From contig CM114273.1 in assembly GCA_050084515.1 (NCBI GenBank), positions 21,266,001 to 21,330,000 on the forward strand: DNA of 64,000 nt, given 5' to 3'. This document shows positions 54,970-64,000 of this stretch, in pieces; within the stretch, counting starts at the first letter, position 1; every line of letters begins with the position of its first letter. Under the pieces are notes generated by a model. The model had not been told where the DNA came from. It saw nothing but the letters and a program-made list of their open reading frames with translations, and searched no databases. Both the position numbers and the translations under genes were made by a program. Source of the stretch: Blasia pusilla (Eukaryota > Marchantiophyta > Marchantiopsida > Blasiales).

Positions 54970-57900
54970 AAATGGAAAGGAGATCTTTGGATGTATATTC
55001 CTCAAAATTTTGTGTAACCTCACATTAATTAAGTAAAACATCAAACTTTTCAAGGTGGGCAAATGTTCTCATATGCTTCTCCAGGGTGGGGTAAGCATGA
55101 GACCGATGACTTTTGCACACCACTACTATGAAGATCTTTGTGTTTGTCTTTAGAATGGAACTTCACCTTCACCAAAAAAGAGGGAAATTTTTCAAAAGAA
55201 GAAGGGGGAAAATGAGACCAAAATAGAAGAATACGGGAACCCATTATAAGTGCAAAGAGGAGATTCAAAGATAAAGGCCATAGGTTTAGGGTGAAAATGG
55301 GGAACCTGTTACAAACTAAATTCAGAAATGATATCACCTTCATGACTGCCATTGAAAGGATCTCCTTTGGCAGTCATGCCAAAGGGCATCCTTCCAAAGC
55401 TTGCCTCACCATCGAATCCCATTGGCTTAACACATTACAAAATAAAAAAAAAACTGTACGCAATTGGATTATTTTTTGTCCATTTAATGAGATTCTATGC
55501 AACCTATGATGCATGGGAGTAGAATAATAATGTAGTTCTGGTTAGATCAATAAACTCCGATATTCCTAATCTCTATTTTCTAATAATCCTCCCGACCGCC
55601 ACCTGGACCCATGTGGTCTCCCTTAAGTCTAGACTAATTAGACCTGGACGATGTTTTAAACAATTTTCTTTTTAGAAATTCGATAATAAAATGGTATTCC
55701 GTTTGATGTCTATCCAGCGCATTAAACGGAAGGTTGAAAACCAGCATCGTCCGGACCCTAGAGGAGTAGGGTCAGGGCCACGTAACAGTATGGGAGTTTC
55801 CCACGAATTTAATGAATGCGGGGGAGATTTGGAGGCCCGCAGGGGTAGGACCCACTAACTGCAGTTGCATAGAATAGGGTGTCGTATGGCGTACGCAGTA
55901 TTCTCGTAGTACAGTAAGAGTAGACTCTGTGGAAGCCGAGTCCACAGCAGCCACGTCATGCACACGCATTCACCAGGGACGGGTTGTTGACGCACAGCGA
56001 GGCGGCACGCTGCGTTTGAGTTCAAGTACATACTTGACTTACAGTTCAAGTTGGAGTCGAGTTGAGCGGAGTGAAGGGGTGGCGGCGGCTTCTGGTTCAT
56101 TTTAGAATTCCAAATACGAAAATAGACTTGCTTATATATATGCTTAATAAAGTTTTAAAATTGGTTAAAATATTATTTCACGAAGAAATATTTTCAAAAG
56201 AAAAGAATTAAAATTTATTTCATTAAAAATATCATAATAAATTTTTTAATAATTTTATAATTTCTTGAGTATTTTTGAAAATTATTATCAAAATTTTAAA
56301 AGGCCATTAAATATTGTGAGGATCTCTCTTCCTTTATGTATTCAATTTTTTTATAACTATATAAAATCACTCTTTTTTCTTAATCTTGAACATATTGTTT
56401 AAGTTTTCCCATGTGTATTACATTCCATGAAATATGTATGCATGTTATTAGTGTGGATCAATAAAGTTGAGAAATCTCTTTCAAGAAAGCCACCATCATG
56501 GTTGCACAAAAAGGACAAGTTCATTTTAGGGAGGACATGGATTGCAAAAGATAGGGCCCACACTTATAGTTCTAAGTGAAAGGCAAGGTAGCGACAATTG
56601 GGATAAATAAGGAGGGAGGGAGGGAGGGAGGGAGAGGGAGTGGAAGTGGAGGAAGGAAAAATGCGACACATGGAGGCAAGTAAGGGGAATGAGAAAAAAA
56701 GGGAAGATAAGACTCACATGAACAAGTCCTTCTATAGTATGGATGCAAATCCACAAACGTGCAACATTGGCCACAATGAATACAAGAATCCATTTCAAAT
56801 AAATAAAAGTCAAAATTAACGTCATATGGAGAGCACAATTTGAACATGTCGAGAAATACAAAACAAAAATAATTTATTGAGTGATGGGGAGGATGGAAAA
56901 GAAACCACGAGCTAGTTTCATCATCAATAAGAAAAATTGGAGCTTGTAACCAAAATTGAAATGCTACTAGTAAAGTAGCTAATAGTATGCTTGGTAGAGA
57001 GGCCTCCTTGGAATAAAATCCTCCGAAGAGAATGGTCGAACCCAAAACCAAATCCAATATAAACCCATTTTTGTATTTATTAGTTCACATACATTGAAGC
57101 AAATAGGTATGAGTGGGTGGAAAAAAAAAGGTATCCTCAAACTTAGGTCGTAGCCAAATATCTTGCAAATAATTATATAGATATTGTCATTCATACAAGG
57201 TTTCCATAATAAGTGTAGAACTTAGACATGTTGAAAAGAACATAAAAGAAACTCTTAAATTATTAACTTGGAGAATTGACTGAGAAACCACAAACTAATC
57301 TCACCATCATTAAAAATAACTAGTGAGGACATGTAAGGGAGCTTGCCATGCACATATCCTTGATTAATAATTCAAGTCTCAAGATTGATCTCCTTACCAA
57401 TCTCTCTATATGATTCTAATTAGCGTGACCAAAAGTATTTTTGAGGGAATAGTGACAAGTATTAAATAGAGAAGTAGCTAGAAAATTTACACCCCCCAAT
57501 TAATATATAGATTGGTATCATATAACCAAACTTACATGTCTACTAGCAGATATTGTTTTGAAGATATAACTACACACCCTTAAACCCATTTTTAGTTAAG
57601 CTAGTTAACATAAGTTCAAACAAGACGTATAAATACATAGCAATAATGAGTGAATATACAACCACAGTCCACATGCAAGGACTATGCGAATATGTCCTTT
57701 AAAGAGAGAAAAACTTTTAGATCTTTCATAGTCTTCCATGCTCGATACGTGTAATCTAAGTAGAAAAAATTTCACTTGTAAAAAACACATCATCAAATTT
57801 ATAAAAAACTATCCACACATGAAACCCATAAATTGCACACTAGTAATTCTAAGGTACGGAGAATTGTTTGAAGTGACCCCAAAAATAGTTATTTTGAGTG

Positions 57901-58142
57901 CAATCCTTATCAACAGTCCACCTCGAGGTTCCCACATGAATAAGTCTAAAATCATACACATAAGGAAATATATGCCATGAATAAAAGAACACATTTATAC
58001 CCATCAGAGATACGTGGGGAGATTCAATGAGCAGGGAAACACCAAAAGCATACCCCTCCACGAACAAAGGAAAGAATGGGAAACTCTTTGAAATCTAATC
58101 TCACCAACAATAAAAGTAATATCAATAAAAATTAAAATGATA
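54970..58142. other. No gene recognised; AT-rich, with a short (GGGA)n tract
   Basis: Only short open frames. 55740-56090 is richer in GC. 56610-56635 is a GGGA/GGAG repeat. I found no element ends and no domain. Confidence 0.35.
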
Positions 58143-58321
58143 TTAGTCGGTGCTCGTACCATGCACGAATGTATAATTTTGAATTACCCATCCTAAATGT
58201 ACAATGGAATTTGAACGATCCTATTGATTGCAACATTGAGCGATTCCATGGACTGCAAATGACACGTGTCAAAAAGAAAGGTGATTTCAAATAAATAGGC
58301 ACTCTCTAATAATAATATAGA
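58143..58321 (-). mobile_element. Non-autonomous Helitron-like element, 179 bp
   Basis: On the minus strand it begins TCTATATTATTATTAGAGAG and ends CGTGCATGGTACGAGCACCGACTAA, with a small GTGC…GCAC hairpin just before the CTAA end. Flanks on that strand are A and T. Its ends match those of the 771-bp element at 43642-44412, so the two belong to one family. No transposase is encoded. Confidence 0.55.
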
Positions 58322-59076
58322 TACCTACCATAGAAACCCATTGACGCACATCTTCAAAAAGAGAGGAAATGTGTAAGGGTCATGGAGAAGTATGCAGAAG
58401 GCAAAACAAATGACCTACACAAGTTCTTGAAATTTCACTTCATGAATTCATTCTAAGGTCGCCTAGAACCTTAGAATAAAGTTCTTTGTAAAGTCGGCCC
58501 GTAAAATTTAAGAATTTCTGAACCGGCTAGCAATGTTTCCAAAAAACCGGGCCCGGCGAATACAAATTCCTTATAAACACAAATTCTTTATAGAAAGTAG
58601 GAAAAAACAAGTAGATTGCCGATATTCCCGAACCGGCCTGTTGGTTGTCGGGGAGAACCCCGGCGTGCCTAAAAGTCCTTGCCGAGCACTGTATAATAAT
58701 TATCGGTTGGAATAATTACGCGGTAAGAAGTCGCAGTCAGTGACGAAGTACGAGCGGTGGAAGTGGGTAGGTACCGAGGGGCCGAAGAGCGCGCTACAGA
58801 AGAGTCGGGAGGCAGCGGGAGACGGACTGCTGGGCCTGTCGTGGTGGCGGGGCCCGGGTCCGGGTTCGGGACGGAAGGACTCGTTGGTGGACGCTTCGGG
58901 AGCTTGAAGTGGTGCGGCGACGGTAGATTTGGAATTTCGGAGCGGAGGAAGAGGAGTTCGAGGTCGGGTCAGTTTCTGTTCGCACGCCGAGTGTTGCTTT
59001 GGCGCGAACTTGGACTTTAGAGCGGCGGCGCGCCGTAATTGAGCGGAGGAGCTCTCGATCGGGGGTTTGGTTGGGT
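58322..59076. other. Unassigned, GC-rich towards its end
   Basis: 58640-59060 is GC-rich with an 87-codon Gly/Arg-rich plus-strand frame (58757-59020). It may be old promoter or first-exon sequence or the target of the element at 59077. No domain is recognised. Confidence 0.3.
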
Positions 59077-60429
59077 TTAGTTTAGGTTATGTTGTGTTGT
59101 ACCGTCTCGAAAAATAAAATATATATGTAGACAAAGGATGGGAAACTCATCACTATACAAAAGAGGGGGTATGGAGACCCAAAAAATAGACCTCGAGAGG
59201 TTGGAACCGGCCCCGAGGAGAAAGAAGGGAGCATTCCCCTTAACGACCAATATCACCAACGAATCAAACCTCTCCCCCATCGCCCCGTACATCTCAATGG
59301 CTAGGGGGATAAATCGATGTTCGTCATGAAGTCGACTATAAATGTGGGTCTTCTTGACCGCCGCCGCCGCTCCTTGTAGCAATCTCCCTTGTGCTACCAC
59401 TTGGGCTCGCACCGCCTCCCGCGTAGGATCCATCACTACAACATCCGCTACCACCACTTCAGACTCCTTCGTCATGTAGAGATCAACACGAATAAGGGAA
59501 TCTCGCATGGAGTAGTGCCTCTCTCTTTGTACATGGAATCCACTCTCCCGAGCAATAGAGAACATAATATCCCGCACTGCATCGTGAATGGCTATCCTCT
59601 CACCCCCAACTGGACACCGTTCCAAATGCACACCAAGTGGATCCACACTCTGGCGACACTCGCAATGTGTCGAACCAACCACCGTTGGTTGGGGCAGGCC
59701 CAGTCGGAACCTCTTCGCTGTAGTGTAGGTAAGTGGTGCGATGCGGAAAGCCGGGATGACGGGACGAGCCCCCACCCATGAGCCTGCCCCCTTCCCGGAG
59801 CAAGAGCGAATACGGGCCCGAACCTCCATGGGGATATTCCCGTCCGACATAGTAGCTCTAATCAATGCATCAAAGTGGGCTTCCATCAAAGAAGATTGGA
59901 GCCCAGACTGTCCGGAGGTAACTAGGGAAGAGAAAGTGGGAAGAATTGCTCTAGCCTCAACAAGAAGGGAGTCTCTACAAGCTGTGAGTGAAGACCGAAG
60001 TGGGAAAAGACCATCCTCAACCTGGGAAACGTATTGTAAAAGTAGCGGTCTATCCCTAACAAAAAATCGGGAGCAAAGGAGGGGTGCTACAGTGGCCCAA
60101 CTCCCTAAAAAGGCTGAAGACGCCACTAACTTAGTCGCTATGAGACCTACTCTACCAAAGGCAATCGGCCAAGAAGCCTGTCTACGAGCTAACTCCCCCT
60201 CGGGACACTCTAATGAGCCGGGTCCTAGAAGATCCCCAAACGCCTGCATAATCTTTCTATCAAAGGATCTATACAAGGAAGAAATATGGTTAGTCGCCCA
60301 CACGGTTCTACACAGATAACCAGGTCTACGGGCAAAACATGACGAGAGGATTCCATAAGCTACTTGAGGGTCACCAATCCTCGTGAGATCGTCGACATGA
60401 AGAAGATCCTCGGTAAGAGCCGCCGCCAC
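59077..60429 (-). CDS. RT thumb, zinc-type segment and restriction-like endonuclease
   Basis: An open 450-codon frame. After the thumb region there is HCECRQSVDPLGVHLERC (C-x-C…H-x3-C, near 59665-59615), then the endonuclease fold: QRERHYSMRDSLIRVDLYM (Asp of PD, near 59490) and VVVADVVVMDP (near 59450), followed by AQVVAQGRLLQGAAAAVKK. This is the arrangement of site-specific non-LTR elements such as R2. The enzyme would nick target DNA and prime reverse transcription. The frame runs to 59077; the element's 3' tail below it is not clear. Confidence 0.75.
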   Translation of the reverse strand: MAAALTEDLLHVDDLTRIGDPQVAYGILSSCFARRPGYLCRTVWATNHISSLYRSFDRKIMQAFGDLLGPGSLECPEGELARRQASWPIAFGRVGLIATKLVASSAFLGSWATVAPLLCSRFFVRDRPLLLQYVSQVEDGLFPLRSSLTACRDSLLVEARAILPTFSSLVTSGQSGLQSSLMEAHFDALIRATMSDGNIPMEVRARIRSCSGKGAGSWVGARPVIPAFRIAPLTYTTAKRFRLGLPQPTVVGSTHCECRQSVDPLGVHLERCPVGGERIAIHDAVRDIMFSIARESGFHVQRERHYSMRDSLIRVDLYMTKESEVVVADVVVMDPTREAVRAQVVAQGRLLQGAAAAVKKTHIYSRLHDEHRFIPLAIEMYGAMGERFDSLVILVVKGNAPFFLLGAGSNLSRSIFWVSIPPLLYSDEFPILCLHIYFIFRDGTTQHNLN

Positions 60430-60468
60430 AAAACTCGATACAAAGTTCTGGCTCCTGAGTGGGACTCC

Positions 60469-62151
60469 TTAGATGCGAAGCCCTCCGGCAGGTGTCAAAA
60501 AACCGTCGGGTAAATGAATATCCGTTGACAAGCCTAATGAAGACCAAGCCTTGCACTTTCCCACCTTCACCACGAGGCCGACGTGTGCCAACTGTGCTGA
60601 AAAGTGTTGAAATGCAGGAACAACCAAGTCTTCAGGGCCGACAATGTGAGTATCATCTGCCAACGAAGGGAAAATGCAACGTGGGAAAGCCTCCACCGTA
60701 GAAAGAACCGCTCGATAATGAGCCAAAGCAAACAATGCACCACCCAAGGGATCACCCTGACGCGTCCCAATAGCAGACTCCAAGACAGTCACCTCCTCCT
60801 CCTCGAACCTACCGTGGTGAAAATAGAGAGCCGAGGGGGCCCCATAAAAAGCATGCACGAAGGGAATCAGGCTCGCTATGGGACCCCCTGCGTCTCTCAG
60901 TTCCGTGAAGATAGCTGCCCAAGACACTGAGTTAAAGGCGTTCTCCACATCAACTTGGAGAACCACCCACTCGGGATGTATATCTAAACAAGCCCTCAAA
61001 CCTAAGGCTACAGCCTCACAACCGGCTGGCATGGCAACTCCGAATTGTTGCGGACTCAAATGTGACTAGAAAGCCTCACGGAACTGCAAAGCGATAGTGC
61101 GACTCACCAACCGCAAGAGCACCTCCCCTATGGCAATCGGACGGATCCCTCCACCCTCCTTCGATAACGCCAAAAGTCGCCCCGCCCCCAATACCTGGGC
61201 TACTGCTGTTGGCACTCTCCCCTGAGCTAGGTGAGAGGCAACCTGAAGCAACTCGGAAAAGCCGCTAGCAGAGTCCTCGGAGGGAAAGCAATCACGAAGG
61301 TGTTTGTACATCATACCGGACAACCATCCAGCTGCTATCTTAGGGGAACGCCCGAGTGCCCGTGCAAAGAGGGACGGGTCTAGGCATAAGGTCGTGTCAG
61401 GATGGAAGTCACGTACAAATGCTGGGATGTCAACCACTGGACGAGAGTGTAGCCTGCGGAGGGCGTCGATGGTGACAGCAGAAGGAGGAGCCATATCCAT
61501 AGGGCGGAGTGCACGAGCCGCTCGCGATTACTCCCTGGCTCGCCCAAGTCTCCTACATCGTCGCAATCTGGCAACTACAAGATCATCTGCTGGGAAACCA
61601 CGTGGAGTGCTACCTCTGGCATATGCCACGAACTCACTCTACAGAGACTCCCAATCACCTCCTCGGAAGCGCCGCAATCGGGCCACAACCTCTCTATGGC
61701 GAGCCTTCCCTCCTCGGATATAGCAAAGACACCATCGTGGAAGGAGAAGTAGTAGATACCATGAGAGCTCATCCATAGGATCAAGTGCGATCCTAGATAA
61801 GGGAAGGAGGAAGGACTGGCGAAGCTCATCCCGAATAGCATGGGGGATCCTATGAAACAACCTCGGGCAGGGAAAACGGGTCTCAAAGAGACCTGTGATG
61901 CTGCCAATGTGGGACCTCAACCACTCCCATGCCTCGAGAGGGGGCGATGATGCATGAAGCACCGGTGAGCATCCATGATCGACTGGAGGAACCACCCATC
62001 CGAATCTATCAAAGTCAGGATGTTTAGCCGCTAAATGGTTCAGAAATCCTGAACGAGTGAAGAATTCGGGACAACAAGGGCATTTCGTATCCCGGCTAGA
62101 TGACCCACGAGCCCCTACGAGAGGGGCCGATGCGGGTCGAGGCATGGACAC
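60469..62151 (-). pseudogene. Zinc finger and reverse transcriptase of the RLE non-LTR element
   Basis: N-terminus: CPCCPEFFTRSGFLNHLAAKH, a C2H2 finger (C-x2-C-x11-H-x4-H, near 62077-62017), as in R2-type DNA-binding ends. RT: IAAGWLSGMMYKHLRD, LALSKEGGGIRPIAIGEVLLRL (near 61180-61110), VVLQVDVENAFNSVSW (first Asp), GTRQGDPLGGALFAL and SLADDTHIVGPEDL (ADD box, near 60660). Stops at 61639, 61531 and 61066 interrupt it, two of them TAG that one C to T change would make from CAG. Confidence 0.82.
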
Positions 62152-62736
62152 CTCTCACCAAGAAGAGAACATGACCCCCTCTGTCAAACTCGAGAGACAA
62201 ATCCCACCGAAATCCGCCCCACAACCCCTATTCGAACTAGCCCTAATGGTAATCGACTCTCTTCCCGTCCACGGAAATGCTCTCCCTAGTATGAACTCTC
62301 ATCTACCATCTTCACCTATGACATATGGCCCAACCCCTTCCCAAAATAATTTAGAGATAGTATGGAGGTACTAGTGATATGGAAAAAGAATAGATGGAAA
62401 AAATAGTTGGGAATAGAGTGGGATAAGGGAGAAAAACATGGGTCAAACGTGAAGGAGGAATGTGTGTGGCTACAAAATAAGGATATAGAGAAAAAAGAAA
62501 AAAGAAAAAGAAAAAAAGGTGATGTGGAATAACAACATGAGTTGTCTTTGAAACATTCAAAGCATTACAAGAAAACGAGACAACAAAGAGGATCTTAAAA
62601 CGTTCATGAGAAACCCTAAAACAAAAAAAATTTATAAAACAAAATAAAATGAAAAATACTTCATTAGAAGATTGACGTTAGGATCAAAACGTTAAGGAAG
62701 TGGGTATCTCCGTTTTGATATAACACACGAACCCCT
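62152..62736. other. Leader of the RLE element and unassigned AT-rich sequence
   Basis: No gene. The first 200 bp may be 5' untranslated sequence of the element; the A-rich stretch at 62390-62700 has no recognisable feature. Confidence 0.35.
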
Positions 62737-63216
62737 TCATCCCACCATCAATCTCCTTCCCATCCTGGCCGCCATCCCGTACAGCTCAACTGCGCCCTCC
62801 CGTCTCCTCCAAATCGCAGGTTTCAACGGAAGTCCCGTCTCCGCAATCGTGCAGCCTCCGTTTTTTTCACGATGCGACGGGAGCGAGCGTTCGCTCCGTC
62901 TGTTTCGGTTATTGTCAGTCGCTTTGTTCTTTCTTACTGCATCGTCTTTGCCTTCAAAAATTTCAAAAAACAAAGAGGAGAGAGAGAAAGGAAGCCTATA
63001 CTTTACACTTTTCCATGAGAAGGAGACCGGCACGAGTGTTCACGGGGCGAGGCGACACGCTCAACGCTAATGAGCTTTGTAGCATCGTACAGTGCCCTAC
63101 ATTAATGAGCATAATACTGCCAGGATGCTGTACTGGAGAGGCATATGGGCTCACTCATGAGACGGCCCAGTGCTGCAGCTGCTTATCTCTTACAACCTCT
63201 ATATCACATACCATCA

Positions 63217-63224
63217 TATATATA
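63217..63224 (+). promoter_or_regulatory. TATA box of a possible host gene
   Basis: TATATATA about 705 bp upstream of the possible start codon at 63929. The intervening sequence is gene-like in composition and has several upstream ATGs, so an intron in the 5' untranslated region is likely. Confidence 0.35.
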
Positions 63225-63928
63225 CAGCCTTCCCGGCCTCAATAAATGCTGTACTGAGATGAGAAGAGGGGCGATGACTGCCGCTACCACAGTACGATCT
63301 GTTCGTTCTCACTGCTATTAGCCCTTCTCGACACCACTTCCCGTATATTCCCCTCGTCTTTCTCCCGGATCTTCTCATTCATTCTCTTCGCGGAGTGGGC
63401 TCTCTCCCCTTTGACTCCCTCTATCCGCGTCTTCTGAGCGGGAATCGACCAAGACATTGGAACGGAACATTGCGAATCAAAGACGAGAGTAGCATGAAAA
63501 GCCTTGCTGCTGCATAATGGTTTAAGTTCCGAATGCACCTGCTGCCGCTTGTTTCAACAGTCAATTCGTGTCCGAGTTTAGGGCATTTTCTTGCACGATG
63601 AAGACGTGCTGAAGTCGCCGAGAAGCATCATCGCAGGCAGACCGGGCTTCTGATTAATTCATCTAGTTTCTCCGCGAGTTCATTTCATCGGTGTTCATGA
63701 ATGCTCGCCGACTCTGATCGATGATGAGGTCAGAAAGTTCTTGAATTCAAGAAACGGGATAATTCTTACTAGCGTGACGGAACCTCCTTGCGAATGCCTC
63801 GTTTGTCTTCTATTGTTGGCTCAAGGAAAGTAACGCTTAAGTGAGCAGCTGTTGCAAGGTACGACGTTGCGTTTCGCAGCGATTGGAATAGGTGCTAGGA
63901 GTGATTATTGCGATTGGCGGAAGGGTCA

Positions 63929-64000
63929 ATGGCGGAAAGATTGGTGGCAGATTATCGTCGAATTGCTGTGAAAGGCATTACTGCACTGGAGCAGGCAGGG
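63929..64000 (+). CDS. Possible first exon of a host gene, cut by the window edge
   Basis: ATGGCG in a good plant initiation context (TCAATGGCG) opens 24 codons up to the end of the window, reading MAERLVADYRR then IAVKGITALEQAG. Base composition differs from the AT-rich element sequence to the left. Too short to identify. Confidence 0.35.
   Translation, partial: MAERLVADYRRIAVKGITALEQAG

Larger units (their letters stand above)
59077..62151 (-). mobile_element. Non-LTR retrotransposon with restriction-like endonuclease, single-frame ORF with four stops
   Basis: From 62151 down to 59077 one minus-strand frame of about 1,025 codons holds a zinc finger, RT, a second zinc-type segment and a PD-(D/E)XK-type endonuclease, the order of R2-like elements. 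In-frame stops: 61639 (TAG), about 61531 (TAA), 61066 (TAG), 60469 (TAA). I see no frameshift, so it is young or once conserved. The exact clade is not assigned. Confidence 0.82.

Noticed and set aside
58757-59020. 87-codon Gly/Arg-rich frame
   Set aside because: Low-complexity, GC-driven; no homology recognised.
62737-63033. 98-codon minus-strand frame
   Set aside because: No domain, no context on that strand, and it overlaps the possible promoter region of the right-edge gene.

Overview
The window is a nest of plant-type transposable elements with almost no host gene. It holds CACTA/EnSpm DNA transposons with Transposase_21-, Transposase_24- and DUF8039-like segments, at least two Ty3/gypsy families, an APE-type LINE, a restriction-like-endonuclease non-LTR element, two Helitron-like elements, a 351-bp satellite and long (TC)n/(AG)n tracts. 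This points to a streptophyte nuclear genome. A DNMT3-like methyltransferase inside a gypsy element and an RLE-type non-LTR element suggest an early-diverging plant rather than an angiosperm, but the species cannot be read from the sequence. The only host-gene signal is a possible promoter and first 24 codons at the right edge (63217-64000).

Left part (1-16760). A 351-bp satellite (780-2871) abuts tandem LINE 3'-tail copies (2880-4020) and a (TC)n tract. A CACTA end at 5713 sits against the 3' half of a gypsy element of the methyltransferase family (5714-10383). A second gypsy family lies on the minus strand (10384-16757), with gag, PR, RT and RNase H plus an extra 3' reading region, and no integrase that I can see.

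Middle (16760-43400). A CACTA element with a decayed TNPA-like gene and long TGACTCA-rich subterminal arrays ends at 25076. It abuts the 5' half of a methyltransferase gypsy copy on the minus strand (25077-26150), which runs into another CACTA end. Next come a broken APE LINE (26500-30590), a pair of direct repeats, and a minus-strand CACTA (32606 to about 40800) with DUF8039-like and Transposase_21 genes. That CACTA is interrupted by an LTR plus leader of the second gypsy family. More LINE tails and (AG)48 follow.

Right part (43400-64000). A Helitron-like element is followed by the most complete methyltransferase gypsy (45168-54836). Its order is LTR, long GC-rich leader, gag with zinc knuckles, aspartic protease, DNMT3-like cytosine-5 methyltransferase with motifs I to X, an in-frame UAG-CAA-CCA stop context, RT, RNase H, integrase, PHD finger, polypurine tract and LTR. 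I consider this the notable system of the window: a retrotransposon that carries both a DNA-methylation writer and a probable chromatin reader. The UAG context is shared by two copies and matches the CARYYA readthrough motif, so it may set the ratio of methyltransferase to RT/IN products. The LTRs carry a run of four hairpins around the TATA box. An RLE-type non-LTR element in one continuous frame with four stops (59077-62151) precedes the possible host gene.

The two half-copies of the methyltransferase gypsy break at the same ATG, next to the catalytic PC motif, each against a CACTA end of the same family. The simplest reading is one element, one CACTA insertion and a later inversion.
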